This document shows, one piece after another, positions 16,068-23,448 of a stretch of DNA of 25,878 bases. Both the position numbers and the translations under genes were made by a program. Each line of letters starts with the position of its first letter. The stretch's first letter is position 1. The DNA is from an uncultured Bacteroidales bacterium (GTDB taxonomy: Bacteria > Bacteroidota > Bacteroidia > Bacteroidales > P3). The notes under the pieces are model-generated. The model did no database searches. It saw only the letters and a program-made list of their open reading frames with translations, and was not told the origin of the DNA. The stretch spans positions 1 through 25,878 of the forward strand of contig CAMWTX010000006.1 of NCBI GenBank assembly GCA_947177315.1. The letters run 5' to 3'.

Positions 16068-17561
16068 ATGGAGATAAGTTCGGCAAAAGAGAACATAAGC
16101 GGTTTGGCGCATCTGTTGCAACGACTGGATTTGCAGTCGGGCGTGGGACGCCAGTTGCTTTCGCGCTCGCCCTGGTATGTCAAGGGCGAGGAAGCGCGGC
16201 TTTTGCAGGAACTCTCGCGTATCGAAACCCTCAGGAACCTTATCGGCAAAGGACAGGATGCCGTGTTGGAGAAACTCAAGCGCAAGTTCTCCCAGGTGTT
16301 GGATATACGCGGCACATTCGGCCTGATAAAGAAAGGCGATGTGGATGATGTGCAGCTGTTCGAGGTAAAGCGCTTTGCTTTGCTGACGGCGGATTGCGCC
16401 GCCTTGTTGACCGAATTGGTACGGGAATGCGCCTTTCATCCGGTACCGGAGAATTTTCCCGATTTAAGCGGGGCGGTGGCGGTGCTGGACCCGCGGGGGG
16501 AAAGACTGCCCGCCTTTTACATTTACGATGAGTACAGCCCGCTTTTGGCTCAAAAGCGAAACAGAATACAGGAACTTGCCCGTTTGGAGCAGACCGAAGG
16601 CGTTGCGCAGGAAACGGCATCCCTCCAAGAAGAATGTTCCGCCTTGGAACACGGTATCCGTTTGGACTTGGCGCGCCAACTGAGCCCTTATGTGGAAAGC
16701 CTGCAGGAAGCCATGCGTCTTGTAGCCTATTGGGATTTGCTGATAGCCAAAGCCTATCTGGCTTTTGAATATGGCATGGTGATGCCGGTGCTGCAAAACG
16801 GTCAAACCGCCGTCAAGTTGCACTACCAAGGTTTGTTCCACCCCGTGGTGAAACAGATTCTGGAAGAAAAAGGGCATCGCTACCAAAGCATCGACATAAG
16901 CCTGCAATCGGGCGCGTGCCTGTTTACGGGCGCGAACATGAGCGGCAAGACCGTCTTGCTCAAAAGCCTTGCCCTGGCTCAATGCCTGTTGCAGTTCGGA
17001 TTCTTGGTGCCGGCGCGGCAGGCCGAAATGACGCTGTTCAGCCATGTGGAGCTTTTGGTGCAGGACAATCAGGACGAAGAACGCGGCCTGTCTTCTTTCG
17101 GAGCCGAGATACAACGGCTCAGCCGCATCTTGCAGGCCTTGAAGCAAGGCACGGATATGTTGCTGCTCATAGACGAACTGGCGCGCACCACCAACCCCAC
17201 GGAAGGAAAAGCCATTGTGTGCGCGGTCTTGGATGCCTTGCAGGAATTGCCTTGCGTGGCGATGGTGAGCACCCATTACGGGCCGATACCCAATCCGGTG
17301 CGCCGCCTGCGGGTAAGGGGATTCCGCGAAGACTGGATGAACGCCAATTTGGAAAACGTTTCAGGCAAGATGCCGGAAGGCGCGCATTTCGACCTTTCGC
17401 GCATACAGGCCTGCATGGATTATTCGGTGGAAGAAGAAACCGCACAGGGCAATCCGCCCGCCGAAGCCTTGCGCATAGCCCGTTTGCTGGGCTTCGACGC
17501 CGAAGTGCTGGAACGTGCGGAAAAATACTACGGAACATCAGAAAAAAACAATAAAGCATAA
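16068..17561 (+). CDS. kamC: MutS-like ATPase KamC (lysine 5,6-aminomutase reactivation, proposed)
   Basis: 497 residues. The C-terminal half is a MutS-family ATPase: Walker A GANMSGKT (288-295), Walker B with D369-E370 (LLIDELARTTNPTEG) and a following STHYG. The N-terminal half has helical MutS core/lever character but no mismatch-recognition domain, and the protein is far shorter than MutS. Its place directly before kamD (1 base gap) matches the MutS-like gene found in lysine-fermentation clusters, named KamC and, from memory, proposed with KamB to reactivate the B12-dependent aminomutase. No kamB is present here. ATG 16068 is preferred over GTG 16032, which lies in the terminator stem. 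It could alternatively be described as an unassigned MutS2-like protein. Confidence 0.82.
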   Translation: MEISSAKENISGLAHLLQRLDLQSGVGRQLLSRSPWYVKGEEARLLQELSRIETLRNLIGKGQDAVLEKLKRKFSQVLDIRGTFGLIKKGDVDDVQLFEVKRFALLTADCAALLTELVRECAFHPVPENFPDLSGAVAVLDPRGERLPAFYIYDEYSPLLAQKRNRIQELARLEQTEGVAQETASLQEECSALEHGIRLDLARQLSPYVESLQEAMRLVAYWDLLIAKAYLAFEYGMVMPVLQNGQTAVKLHYQGLFHPVVKQILEEKGHRYQSIDISLQSGACLFTGANMSGKTVLLKSLALAQCLLQFGFLVPARQAEMTLFSHVELLVQDNQDEERGLSSFGAEIQRLSRILQALKQGTDMLLLIDELARTTNPTEGKAIVCAVLDALQELPCVAMVSTHYGPIPNPVRRLRVRGFREDWMNANLENVSGKMPEGAHFDLSRIQACMDYSVEEETAQGNPPAEALRIARLLGFDAEVLERAEKYYGTSEKNNKA

Positions 17562-17562
17562 A

Positions 17563-19125
17563 ATGAACCAAACAAAAAGCAAATTAGGCCTTGATTTTGA
17601 CAAGGTGAAGCAAGCGCGGACAGCCGCCGGCAATATCGCGGCGCAAGTGCAGCGTTTTGTGGACGGTTACACCACCGTGGCCACGGAAAGGACGATTGCC
17701 CGCCTGTTGGGGATAGACGGCGTGACCGAAGACGGTGTGCCTTATCCCAACGTGGTGGTGGATGCCCTCAAGAATGCCGGATTGCTGGGAGAAGGCATCA
17801 TGTTCGTGATGGGCAATGCCGTGAGCGATACGGGCAAGACCCCGCAACAGATTGCCGAAATGGTGGGCGCGGGCCAATACGATTTGGGCAAGACGCCTGT
17901 GGCCGCTGCCGAAAAGCGCCATGCTGCCCTGCAACCCTATATCGACGCTTCGATAAAGCGCATCCGTGACCGCAGGGCCCGCCGCGAGGAATACCTCCGC
18001 ACGATTGGCGAAGGCCCCAAGCCCTATCTTTACGTGATTGTGGCCACCGGCAACATTTACGAAGACGTAACCCAGGCGCAGGCCGCCGCCCGTCAAGGGG
18101 CGGACATCATCGCCGTGATACGTACCACCGGACAAAGTTTGCTCGACTACGTGCCCTACGGCGCCACCACCGAAGGTTTCGGCGGCACCATGGCCACGCA
18201 GGAGAACTTCCGCATCATGCGCAAGGCCTTGGACGAAGTGGGCGAGGAAGTGGGACGTTACATCCGCCTGTGCAACTACTGCTCGGGCCTGTGTATGCCC
18301 GAAATCGCCGTCATGGGAGCCTTGGAAGGTCTTGACGTGATGCTTAACGACGCACTCTACGGCATTCTCTTCCGCGACATCAACATGCAACGCACCTTGA
18401 TAGACCAATACTTCTCGCGCGTCATCAACGGCTTTGCAGGCGTTATCATCAACACCGGAGAAGACAACTACCTCACCACCGCCGATGCCGTGGCCGAGGC
18501 GCACACCGTGCTGGCCTCCGACTTCATCAACGAGCAGCTGGCCAAAATCGCCGGCCTGCCCGAAGAACAAATGGGCTTGGGTCACGCTTTCGAAATGGAC
18601 CCCAAGTTGGAAAACGGCTTCCTCATGGAACTGGCGCAGGCGCAGATGTTGCGCGAAATCTTCCCCAACGCGCCCCTCAAATACATGCCTCCCACCAAAT
18701 TCATGACGGGAAACATCTTTAGGGGACACCTGCAAGACGCTCTGTTCAACATGATCGGCATCTGGACACACCAAGGCCTGCAACTGCTGGGTATGCCCAC
18801 CGAGGCCATTCACACGCCCTTTATGAGCGACCGCTACCTGTCTATCGAAAACGCCCGCTATATCTTCAACAATATGAAGAGCATAGGCGAGGAAATGGAA
18901 TTCAAGGAAGGCGGCATCATCCGCAAACGCGCGGCCGAGGTGCTCGACAAAGCCACTTCCCTTTTGCAGCAAATGGAAAAGGAAGGCCTTTTCGCAGCGC
19001 TCGAGAAAGGTATCTTCGCCGATATAAAACGTCCCAAGAACGGCGGAAAAGGCTTGCAGGGCGTGGCCGAAAAACGCAACAATTACGAGAACCCGTTTAT
19101 TGACTTAATGAAGAAAGGAGAATAA
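17563..19125 (+). CDS. kamD: Lysine 5,6-aminomutase alpha subunit
   Basis: 520 residues, the usual size. With KamE it forms the adenosylcobalamin- and PLP-dependent enzyme that moves the terminal amino group of D-lysine (or L-beta-lysine) to the neighbouring carbon, an early step of lysine fermentation to butyrate and acetate. It is the TIM-barrel subunit. R187, S192, S241, Y266, R271 and D301 all fall three residues after the positions I recall as PLP or substrate contacts in the Clostridium sticklandii enzyme (R184, S189, S238, Y263, R268, D298), within RTTGQSLLDYVPYG, CNYCSGLCMPEIAV and the NDALYGILFRD block. ATG 17563 is chosen over the longer frame, which overlaps kamC. Its stop is 1 base before kamE. 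Confidence 0.95.
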   Translation: MNQTKSKLGLDFDKVKQARTAAGNIAAQVQRFVDGYTTVATERTIARLLGIDGVTEDGVPYPNVVVDALKNAGLLGEGIMFVMGNAVSDTGKTPQQIAEMVGAGQYDLGKTPVAAAEKRHAALQPYIDASIKRIRDRRARREEYLRTIGEGPKPYLYVIVATGNIYEDVTQAQAAARQGADIIAVIRTTGQSLLDYVPYGATTEGFGGTMATQENFRIMRKALDEVGEEVGRYIRLCNYCSGLCMPEIAVMGALEGLDVMLNDALYGILFRDINMQRTLIDQYFSRVINGFAGVIINTGEDNYLTTADAVAEAHTVLASDFINEQLAKIAGLPEEQMGLGHAFEMDPKLENGFLMELAQAQMLREIFPNAPLKYMPPTKFMTGNIFRGHLQDALFNMIGIWTHQGLQLLGMPTEAIHTPFMSDRYLSIENARYIFNNMKSIGEEMEFKEGGIIRKRAAEVLDKATSLLQQMEKEGLFAALEKGIFADIKRPKNGGKGLQGVAEKRNNYENPFIDLMKKGE

Positions 19126-19126
19126 C

Positions 19127-19915
19127 ATGAGCGGCGGATTATATTCAACTTCTCACGAAGAAATCGACAAGACTTACGACCCCAAGAAAATCAAGCCTTA
19201 CGGCGACACGATGAACGACGGCAAGACGCAGTTGAGCTTCACGCTCCCCGTGCCTGCCGGCGACGAAGCGGTGGAGGCGGCTAAACAACTGTTGCGCAAA
19301 ATGGGTTTCGAGAACCCGCAGATTGTTTACTACAAGGAACTTACCGAAGGTTTTACGTTCTTCAACGCCTACGGCTCCTGCACGCACACGGTGGATTATA
19401 CCTCCATTCATGTGCCCAAGGTGGAATCTACCGTTATGAGCATGGAGGAAACCGATGCCTATATCCGCGAACACATAGGCCGCAAGATTGTGGTGGTGGG
19501 TGCCAGCACGGGCACCGATGCCCATACGGTGGGTATCGACGCCATCATGAACATGAAGGGTTTTGCCGGCCACTACGGTTTGGAACGCTACGAAATGATC
19601 GAGGCCTACAATCTGGGCAGCCAGGTTCCCAATGAAGAACTGATTGCCAAGGCCATCGAACTCAAGGCCGATGCGATTCTGGTATCGCAGACCGTTACCC
19701 AAAAAGACGTGCATATTCAGAACATGACCCAAATGATAGAGATGCTCGAAGCCGAAGGCTTGCGCGGCAAACTGATCGTTTGTTGCGGCGGACCGCGCAT
19801 CACCTACGAACTGGGCAAGGAACTCGGTTTCGATGCCGGTTTCGGCATGAACTCCTACGCCGACGACGTGGCTTCCTACCTCGCGCAGGAAATCGCCGCC
19901 CGGATGGGGAAATAA
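19127..19915 (+). CDS. kamE: Lysine 5,6-aminomutase beta subunit (B12- and PLP-binding)
   Basis: 262 residues. It carries the Rossmann-like cobalamin-binding domain with the base-off motif D131-A-H133-T-V-G136, where H133 is the lower cobalt ligand, and K144 (NMKGF), which in the C. sticklandii enzyme forms the aldimine that parks PLP; the residue numbers coincide exactly with those I recall for that enzyme. Further B12-domain parts are ADAILVSQTVT and VCCGGPRI. It is coupled to kamD (1 base gap). After its stop the strand switches: an opposite-strand toxin-antitoxin-like pair follows, instead of the next pathway gene. Confidence 0.96.
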   Translation: MSGGLYSTSHEEIDKTYDPKKIKPYGDTMNDGKTQLSFTLPVPAGDEAVEAAKQLLRKMGFENPQIVYYKELTEGFTFFNAYGSCTHTVDYTSIHVPKVESTVMSMEETDAYIREHIGRKIVVVGASTGTDAHTVGIDAIMNMKGFAGHYGLERYEMIEAYNLGSQVPNEELIAKAIELKADAILVSQTVTQKDVHIQNMTQMIEMLEAEGLRGKLIVCCGGPRITYELGKELGFDAGFGMNSYADDVASYLAQEIAARMGK

Positions 19916-19928
19916 AGCAGTATTTCAA

Positions 19929-19958
19929 CTGAGCTATCCGGAATTCCGGATAGCTCAG
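19929..19958. repeat. Perfect 30-bp palindrome between kamE and the antitoxin gene
   Basis: Bases 19929-19943 are the exact reverse complement of 19944-19958 (CTGAGCTATCC ... GGATAGCTCAG, centre GAATTC). It contains the stop codon of the antitoxin gene (19955-19957) and starts 14 bases after kamE ends. No T-tract follows on either strand, so it is not a textbook intrinsic terminator, though it would form a very stable hairpin in both transcripts. Confidence 0.9.
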
Positions 19959-20263
19959 AAATCTGCAAATGCCGGTTCGAGTATCTGTAAATCGAGTGCG
20001 GATTCTATCTTGAAGATAGTTTCTATAGATAAATTCTCCGTTCCTTTCAGCACACGGGAAATATATTGTTGAGAACATCCCATTCTTTCAGCCACGGCTT
20101 TTTGAGCAAGCCCTAGTTCTTCCATTTTGTCAAGCATCAACATGGCGATATGTTGGGAGTAGCGTAGCCATTCTTTGTTTTCACGCCGAGCCAAAGCCTT
20201 TTCTTTCCACTTAGAGGGCGTGGCCGATGTATGCTTGTATAATCTTTCTTGCAATGCTTTCAT
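19955..20263 (-). CDS. XRE-family helix-turn-helix protein, probable antitoxin
   Basis: 102 residues with a helix-turn-helix of the XRE/Cro type at about residues 50-90 (LGLAQKAVAERMGCSQQYISRVLKG, written here in parts: QKAVAERMGCS and QQYISRVLKG), followed by NLSIETIFKIESAL. It is the second gene of a two-gene unit, 14 bases after the upstream gene, the toxin-first order known from HigBA. It likely binds the toxin and represses the shared promoter; the 44-bp palindrome at 20856-20899 is the obvious operator candidate. The coding sequence is more AT-rich than kamE and atoA. Its stop codon lies in a 30-bp palindrome. Confidence 0.8.
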   Translation of the reverse strand: MKALQERLYKHTSATPSKWKEKALARRENKEWLRYSQHIAMLMLDKMEELGLAQKAVAERMGCSQQYISRVLKGTENLSIETIFKIESALDLQILEPAFADF

Positions 20264-20277
20264 GGTGGATGCGGTTT

Positions 20278-20826
20278 TTATAATTCTGCGATATAGTCGA
20301 TAAAACTATCATCGTCTATAATTTTTTCATCCAATAAAAAGTTTCGGACTTTCTCAATCCTTGCCAATTCAATGGCGGTGTGTTCACGTTCTTGCATGGT
20401 GGCGGTAAGTTTAATGGCACCACCCGTTACAATGTAAATGCCCTTGGCTAATTTTAAGGCATAAATACGTAACCAAGAGGAACGCCCCACTGGGTTTCTC
20501 AAATGTGCCTTTTCTTTTCCTAAAAGACATTCTGCGATACGGCTGTTATCCAGTGGACGGAATATCAAGTCAAGATTCGCTTCCGGTGAAATATCCATCA
20601 CGATGGCTTCAAGTTGCTCGCTGTCGTTGATAGTACGGGTTATCGCCTCGTTGATATTGGTGATCTTAAAGTATCTTTCCAAGTCTTTGGAATTGGCTTT
20701 GAAAAAATTACGCAACCAAACCACATCATTCCATTGGTCAAACAGAGAATAAAGTACATTATCTGCTTCCCCATCGTAGCGAACCGCCCACAGCCGCCCG
20801 TCTTCGGTAATATCATCGAAAGTCAT
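20278..20826 (-). CDS. Putative toxin partner of the XRE protein (HigB/RelE-like suspected)
   Basis: 182 residues, the first gene of the unit, ATG at 20826. No motif proves a function. The middle part (SSWLRIYALKLAKGIYIVTGG, i.e. WLRIYALKL and GIYIVTGGAIK) followed by MQEREHTAIELARIEKVRNF has the strand-strand-helix look of HigB/Gp49-type mRNA interferases, and similar proteins occur next to XRE antitoxins in Bacteroidales as far as I recall. The N-terminal half is acidic and aromatic (LFDQWNDVVWLRNFF). The gene is AT-rich: three hand-counted 60-base lines gave about 25-45% G+C, against about 53% for a line in kamE. Promoter and palindromic operator are upstream. Calling it a toxin is an inference from gene order. 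Confidence 0.65.
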   Translation of the reverse strand: MTFDDITEDGRLWAVRYDGEADNVLYSLFDQWNDVVWLRNFFKANSKDLERYFKITNINEAITRTINDSEQLEAIVMDISPEANLDLIFRPLDNSRIAECLLGKEKAHLRNPVGRSSWLRIYALKLAKGIYIVTGGAIKLTATMQEREHTAIELARIEKVRNFLLDEKIIDDDSFIDYIAEL

Positions 20827-20842
20827 GGAATTTTCTTTTGTA

Positions 20843-20850
20843 CAAAGATA
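20843..20850 (-). promoter_or_regulatory. Promoter of the toxin-antitoxin-like unit (TATCTTTG)
   Basis: On the reverse strand TATCTTTG is an exact TAnnTTTG match, with a TTG (plus-strand 20871-20873) 20 bases upstream as -33 box. The -33 box falls inside the 44-bp palindrome, as expected for an autoregulated operator. Confidence 0.65.
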
Positions 20851-20855
20851 TAGGT

Positions 20856-20899
20856 TCTTTTTGAGGAATACAACTTATAAGTTGTATTCCTCAAAAAGA
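20856..20899. repeat. Perfect 44-bp palindrome, probable operator
   Basis: Bases 20856-20877 are the exact reverse complement of 20878-20899 (arms begin TCTTTTTGAGGAATAC). The arms end in T-runs that precede, rather than follow, the stem on each strand, so it is not an intrinsic terminator. It overlaps the -33 box of the toxin-antitoxin promoter. Confidence 0.9.
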
Positions 20900-20955
20900 T
20901 TTGTGCTTTATTGTATTTTCATTCCCTTCCGGTCTAAAAAATAATTTGTAAATTC

Positions 20956-20991
20956 ACAGCCGATTTGCCGATGGGCAGGTCGGCTGTTTTT
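20956..20991 (+). terminator. Terminator-like hairpin 20 bases before atoA
   Basis: ACAGCCGA (20956-20963) pairs with TCGGCTGT (20980-20987); GCC/GGC can extend it inside. A run of five T follows (20987-20991). It lies on the strand of atoA and only 20 bases before its ATG, so it may be an attenuator in the atoA leader, or the old terminator of an upstream gene. Confidence 0.6.
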
Positions 20992-21011
20992 ACGCTTAAA
21001 ATCTTGCAACA

Positions 21012-21668
21012 ATGGATAAGAATCAAATTCGCGAAATCATTGCCAAGCGTGTGGCAAAGGAATTGGAGAACGGCGATGTGGTGAACCTCGGTATCGGTTT
21101 GCCCACTATGGTGCCCAATTACCTGGCTCCCGGCGTGAAAGTGATTTTGCAGTCAGAAAACGGATTGCTGGGCATGGGCCCCACACCTGCCGAAGGCCAG
21201 GAAGACCCCGAATACATCAATGCCGGCGGCGGCTTCACTTCGCCCGCTACGGGAGCCTGCACGTTCAGCAGCGCCACCTCTTTCGGCATTATCCGCGGCG
21301 GCCATGTGGATGCCACCGTTTTGGGCGCGATGCAGGTAGATGAAGAAGGCGATTTGGCCAATTGGATGATTCCCGGCAAAATGACCCCCGGCATGGGCGG
21401 TGCCATGGACTTGCTTACCGGTGCCAAATTGGTGATTCTCGCCATGGAACACACCGCCAAAGGCAAGCCCAAAATCCTCAAGAAATGCACGCTTCCCCTT
21501 ACCGCCAAAGGCAGGGTGAACCTTATCGTTACCGAAATGGGCGTGATGAAGGTTACCCCCAAGGGCATCGAGTTGATTGAAATCAATCCCGAGTTCAAGC
21601 CCGAAGACGTACAGGCGGCCACCGAAGCCACGCTGATTATTTCTCCCGACTTAAAGCCCATGTTGTAA
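21012..21668 (+). CDS. atoA: Acetoacetate/butyrate CoA-transferase, beta subunit
   Basis: 218 residues, the usual size of the B subunit of 3-oxoacid/acetoacetate CoA-transferases. The catalytic glutamate is E49 in SENGLLGMGP; NLGIGLPTMVPNYL and GGHVDATVLGAMQVDEEGDL are further family blocks. In lysine fermentation the AtoDA enzyme moves CoA between butyryl- and acetoacetyl-CoA. The partner subunit AtoD is absent on both sides, which is unusual because the two genes are nearly always adjacent. It is separated from kamE by about 1.1 kb that holds the opposite-strand toxin-antitoxin-like unit. It is followed after 5 bases by queE. Confidence 0.92.
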   Translation: MDKNQIREIIAKRVAKELENGDVVNLGIGLPTMVPNYLAPGVKVILQSENGLLGMGPTPAEGQEDPEYINAGGGFTSPATGACTFSSATSFGIIRGGHVDATVLGAMQVDEEGDLANWMIPGKMTPGMGGAMDLLTGAKLVILAMEHTAKGKPKILKKCTLPLTAKGRVNLIVTEMGVMKVTPKGIELIEINPEFKPEDVQAATEATLIISPDLKPML

Positions 21669-21673
21669 AGCGT

Positions 21674-22273
21674 ATGGAATCGCTTCCCGTGGTAGAAACC
21701 TTCTATTCCCTGCAAGGGGAGGGAGCGCATGCCGGCCGGCCCGCCTATTTTGTGCGGCTGGCCGGTTGTCGTAATGCGTGTTCCTTCTGCGACACGCCCC
21801 AATCGTGGAATCCGCAGGGATATCCGCTTGTTCCCGTAACGGAATTGGCGCGGAAGGCTTCTCAAAACGGGGCAAAAAACTGCGTGGTGACGGGCGGCGA
21901 GCCGGCCATGCACAACTTGTCGGCCCTGTGTGCCGCCTTAAAGGAAGCGGGGCTGCAACGCTGGCTGGAAACCTCCGGCAGCGAGAAATTGTCGGGCGAG
22001 TGGGAGTGGATCTGCCTTTCTCCCAAAAAGAATATTCCGGTTCAGCCCGAATATTACCGTTCGGCCACCGAGCTCAAGGTAGTGGTAGGGCAGACCGCCG
22101 ACTTTGCATTTGCCGAAAGACAGGCCGCCGAGGTATCGGATTCCTGTCTTTGTTTCTTACAGCCCGAATGGGGCGAATATAAGCGGATACTGCCGCAAAT
22201 TATCGATTACGCCAAGGCGCATCCGCGTTGGAACCTGTCGTTGCAGGTTCACAAATTGATAGGCGTGGAATAA
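21674..22273 (+). CDS. queE: 7-carboxy-7-deazaguanine synthase
   Basis: 199 residues, a small radical-SAM enzyme that contracts 6-carboxytetrahydropterin to 7-carboxy-7-deazaguanine for queuosine. The iron-sulfur motif is C32-RNA-C36-SF-C39 (CxxxCxxC), preceded by the family-typical ETFYSLQGEGAHAGRPAYFVRL and followed by CDTPQSW and VVTGGEPAM. The C-terminal LQVHKLIGVE is also typical. It starts 5 bases after atoA and so probably shares its transcript. No other queuosine genes (queC, queD, queF) are in the window. Confidence 0.95.
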   Translation: MESLPVVETFYSLQGEGAHAGRPAYFVRLAGCRNACSFCDTPQSWNPQGYPLVPVTELARKASQNGAKNCVVTGGEPAMHNLSALCAALKEAGLQRWLETSGSEKLSGEWEWICLSPKKNIPVQPEYYRSATELKVVVGQTADFAFAERQAAEVSDSCLCFLQPEWGEYKRILPQIIDYAKAHPRWNLSLQVHKLIGVE

Positions 22274-22291
22274 ATACGCAAATACACCCAC

Positions 22292-23047
22292 ATGAAAAAG
22301 ATAGCTTTGATTACAGGCGCCACTTCGGGAATCGGCCAAGCCATCGCCACCCGTCTGGCAAAAGAAGGATATGCCTTGATTGTTACGGGCCGCCGCCGCG
22401 AGAAACTGGAAGCGGTCGCCGCCGAACTTTCCCGCACCACCGATGTGTTGCCCTTGGTCTTTGACGTGCGCAAGCTCGAAGAAGTGCAACAGAATCTGGG
22501 CAACCTGCCCGAAGCCTGGAAAAACATAGACGTGTTGGTAAACAACGCAGGGCTGGCGGCAGGGCTCGAACCCCTGCACGAAGGCTTGGTGGACGATTGG
22601 GAACGCATGATAGACACCAACGTGAAGGGCCTGCTGTATGTGAGCCGCACCCTGTTGCCCGGCATGATAGCCCGCAAGCAAGGCCACGTCTTCAACCTCG
22701 GTTCGATTGCCGGAAAGGAAACCTATATGAACGGCAACGTATATTGCGCCTCCAAACATGCGGTGGATTCGTTGAGCCGTTCCATGCGCATGGAATGCCT
22801 GCCCTACAACATCAAGGTAACGCAGATTTGTCCGGGTGCGGTCGAAACCGAGTTCTCCACCGTGCGTTTTCATGGCGATACCCACCGTGCCGAACAGGTC
22901 TATAAAGGCTTTACGCCCCTGAAAGGAGAGGATATAGCCGATTTGGTGGCTTATTGCGTGAACTTGCCGGCCCATGTATGCCTCAACGACATCGTGATTA
23001 TGCCCACTGCCCAGGCCAATTCAGGGAATTTTTATAAGGTTTTGTAA
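22292..23047 (+). CDS. ydfG: NADP-dependent short-chain dehydrogenase, YdfG type
   Basis: 251 residues. Cofactor motif TGATSGIG (8-15), NNAG, and the catalytic triad S138, Y151 and K155 (YCASK). It matches the E. coli YdfG pattern through much of its length (IDVLVNNAGLA, MIDTNVKGLLYVSR, TEFSTVRFHGD, LPAHV). YdfG oxidises L-allo-threonine, L-serine and 3-hydroxy acids with NADP+. GRRREKLE after the second strand fits NADP(H) preference. It starts 18 bases after queE. The true substrate here is not determined by sequence. Confidence 0.88.
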   Translation: MKKIALITGATSGIGQAIATRLAKEGYALIVTGRRREKLEAVAAELSRTTDVLPLVFDVRKLEEVQQNLGNLPEAWKNIDVLVNNAGLAAGLEPLHEGLVDDWERMIDTNVKGLLYVSRTLLPGMIARKQGHVFNLGSIAGKETYMNGNVYCASKHAVDSLSRSMRMECLPYNIKVTQICPGAVETEFSTVRFHGDTHRAEQVYKGFTPLKGEDIADLVAYCVNLPAHVCLNDIVIMPTAQANSGNFYKVL

Positions 23048-23068
23048 CATTTTATAACGCTATTTTTT

Positions 23069-23076
23069 TACTTTTG
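23069..23076 (+). promoter_or_regulatory. Predicted -7 element (TACTTTTG) of panD
   Basis: Exact TAnnTTTG match 24 bases before the panD ATG, in a T-rich stretch following the ydfG stop. No convincing -33 box is seen. Confidence 0.5.
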
Positions 23077-23100
23077 TGCCTTGTTTAAAGCTGTCAACCC

Positions 23101-23448
23101 ATGGAGATTGAAGTTCTGAAATCCAAGATACACCGCGTCAAGGTAACGTATGCCGACTTGAACTATGTAGGCAGCATCACCATAGACGAAGATTTGATGG
23201 ATGCCGCCAATATCTGCGAATACGAGCGCGTGCACATCTACAACATCATGAACGGTGAACGGCTTGAAACCTATGTGATCAAGGGTCAGCGCGGCAGCGG
23301 CGTTATCGGCTTGAACGGAGCGGCGGCACGCAAGGCGCAGGTAGGCGACTTGGTGATTATCGTTTCGTATGCCTCCATGACGCCTCAGGAAGCCCGCACC
23401 CATAAGCCCACCGTGATTTTTCCCGAAGACAACAAGATTGTTAAATGA
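23101..23448 (+). CDS. panD: Aspartate 1-decarboxylase precursor
   Basis: 115 residues. It makes beta-alanine from aspartate for pantothenate. It is a self-processing pyruvoyl enzyme: cleavage between G24 and S25 (NYVGSITID) creates the pyruvoyl group on S25. GLNGAAARKAQVGDLVIIVSY and the catalytic-site residues around VTYADLNY are normal for the family. A TAnnTTTG promoter lies just upstream. Its stop overlaps the next start (ATGA at 23445-23448). Confidence 0.96.
   Translation: MEIEVLKSKIHRVKVTYADLNYVGSITIDEDLMDAANICEYERVHIYNIMNGERLETYVIKGQRGSGVIGLNGAAARKAQVGDLVIIVSYASMTPQEARTHKPTVIFPEDNKIVK

Noticed and set aside
16068..17561. MutS-like gene considered as a mismatch-repair gene
   Set aside because: It lacks the mismatch-recognition domain and is too short; its place next to kamDE fits KamC better.
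17584..18972. Reverse-strand ORF (462 codons) opposite kamD
   Set aside because: Histidine- and valine-rich artefact of the kamD codons; kamD has its active-site residues in place.
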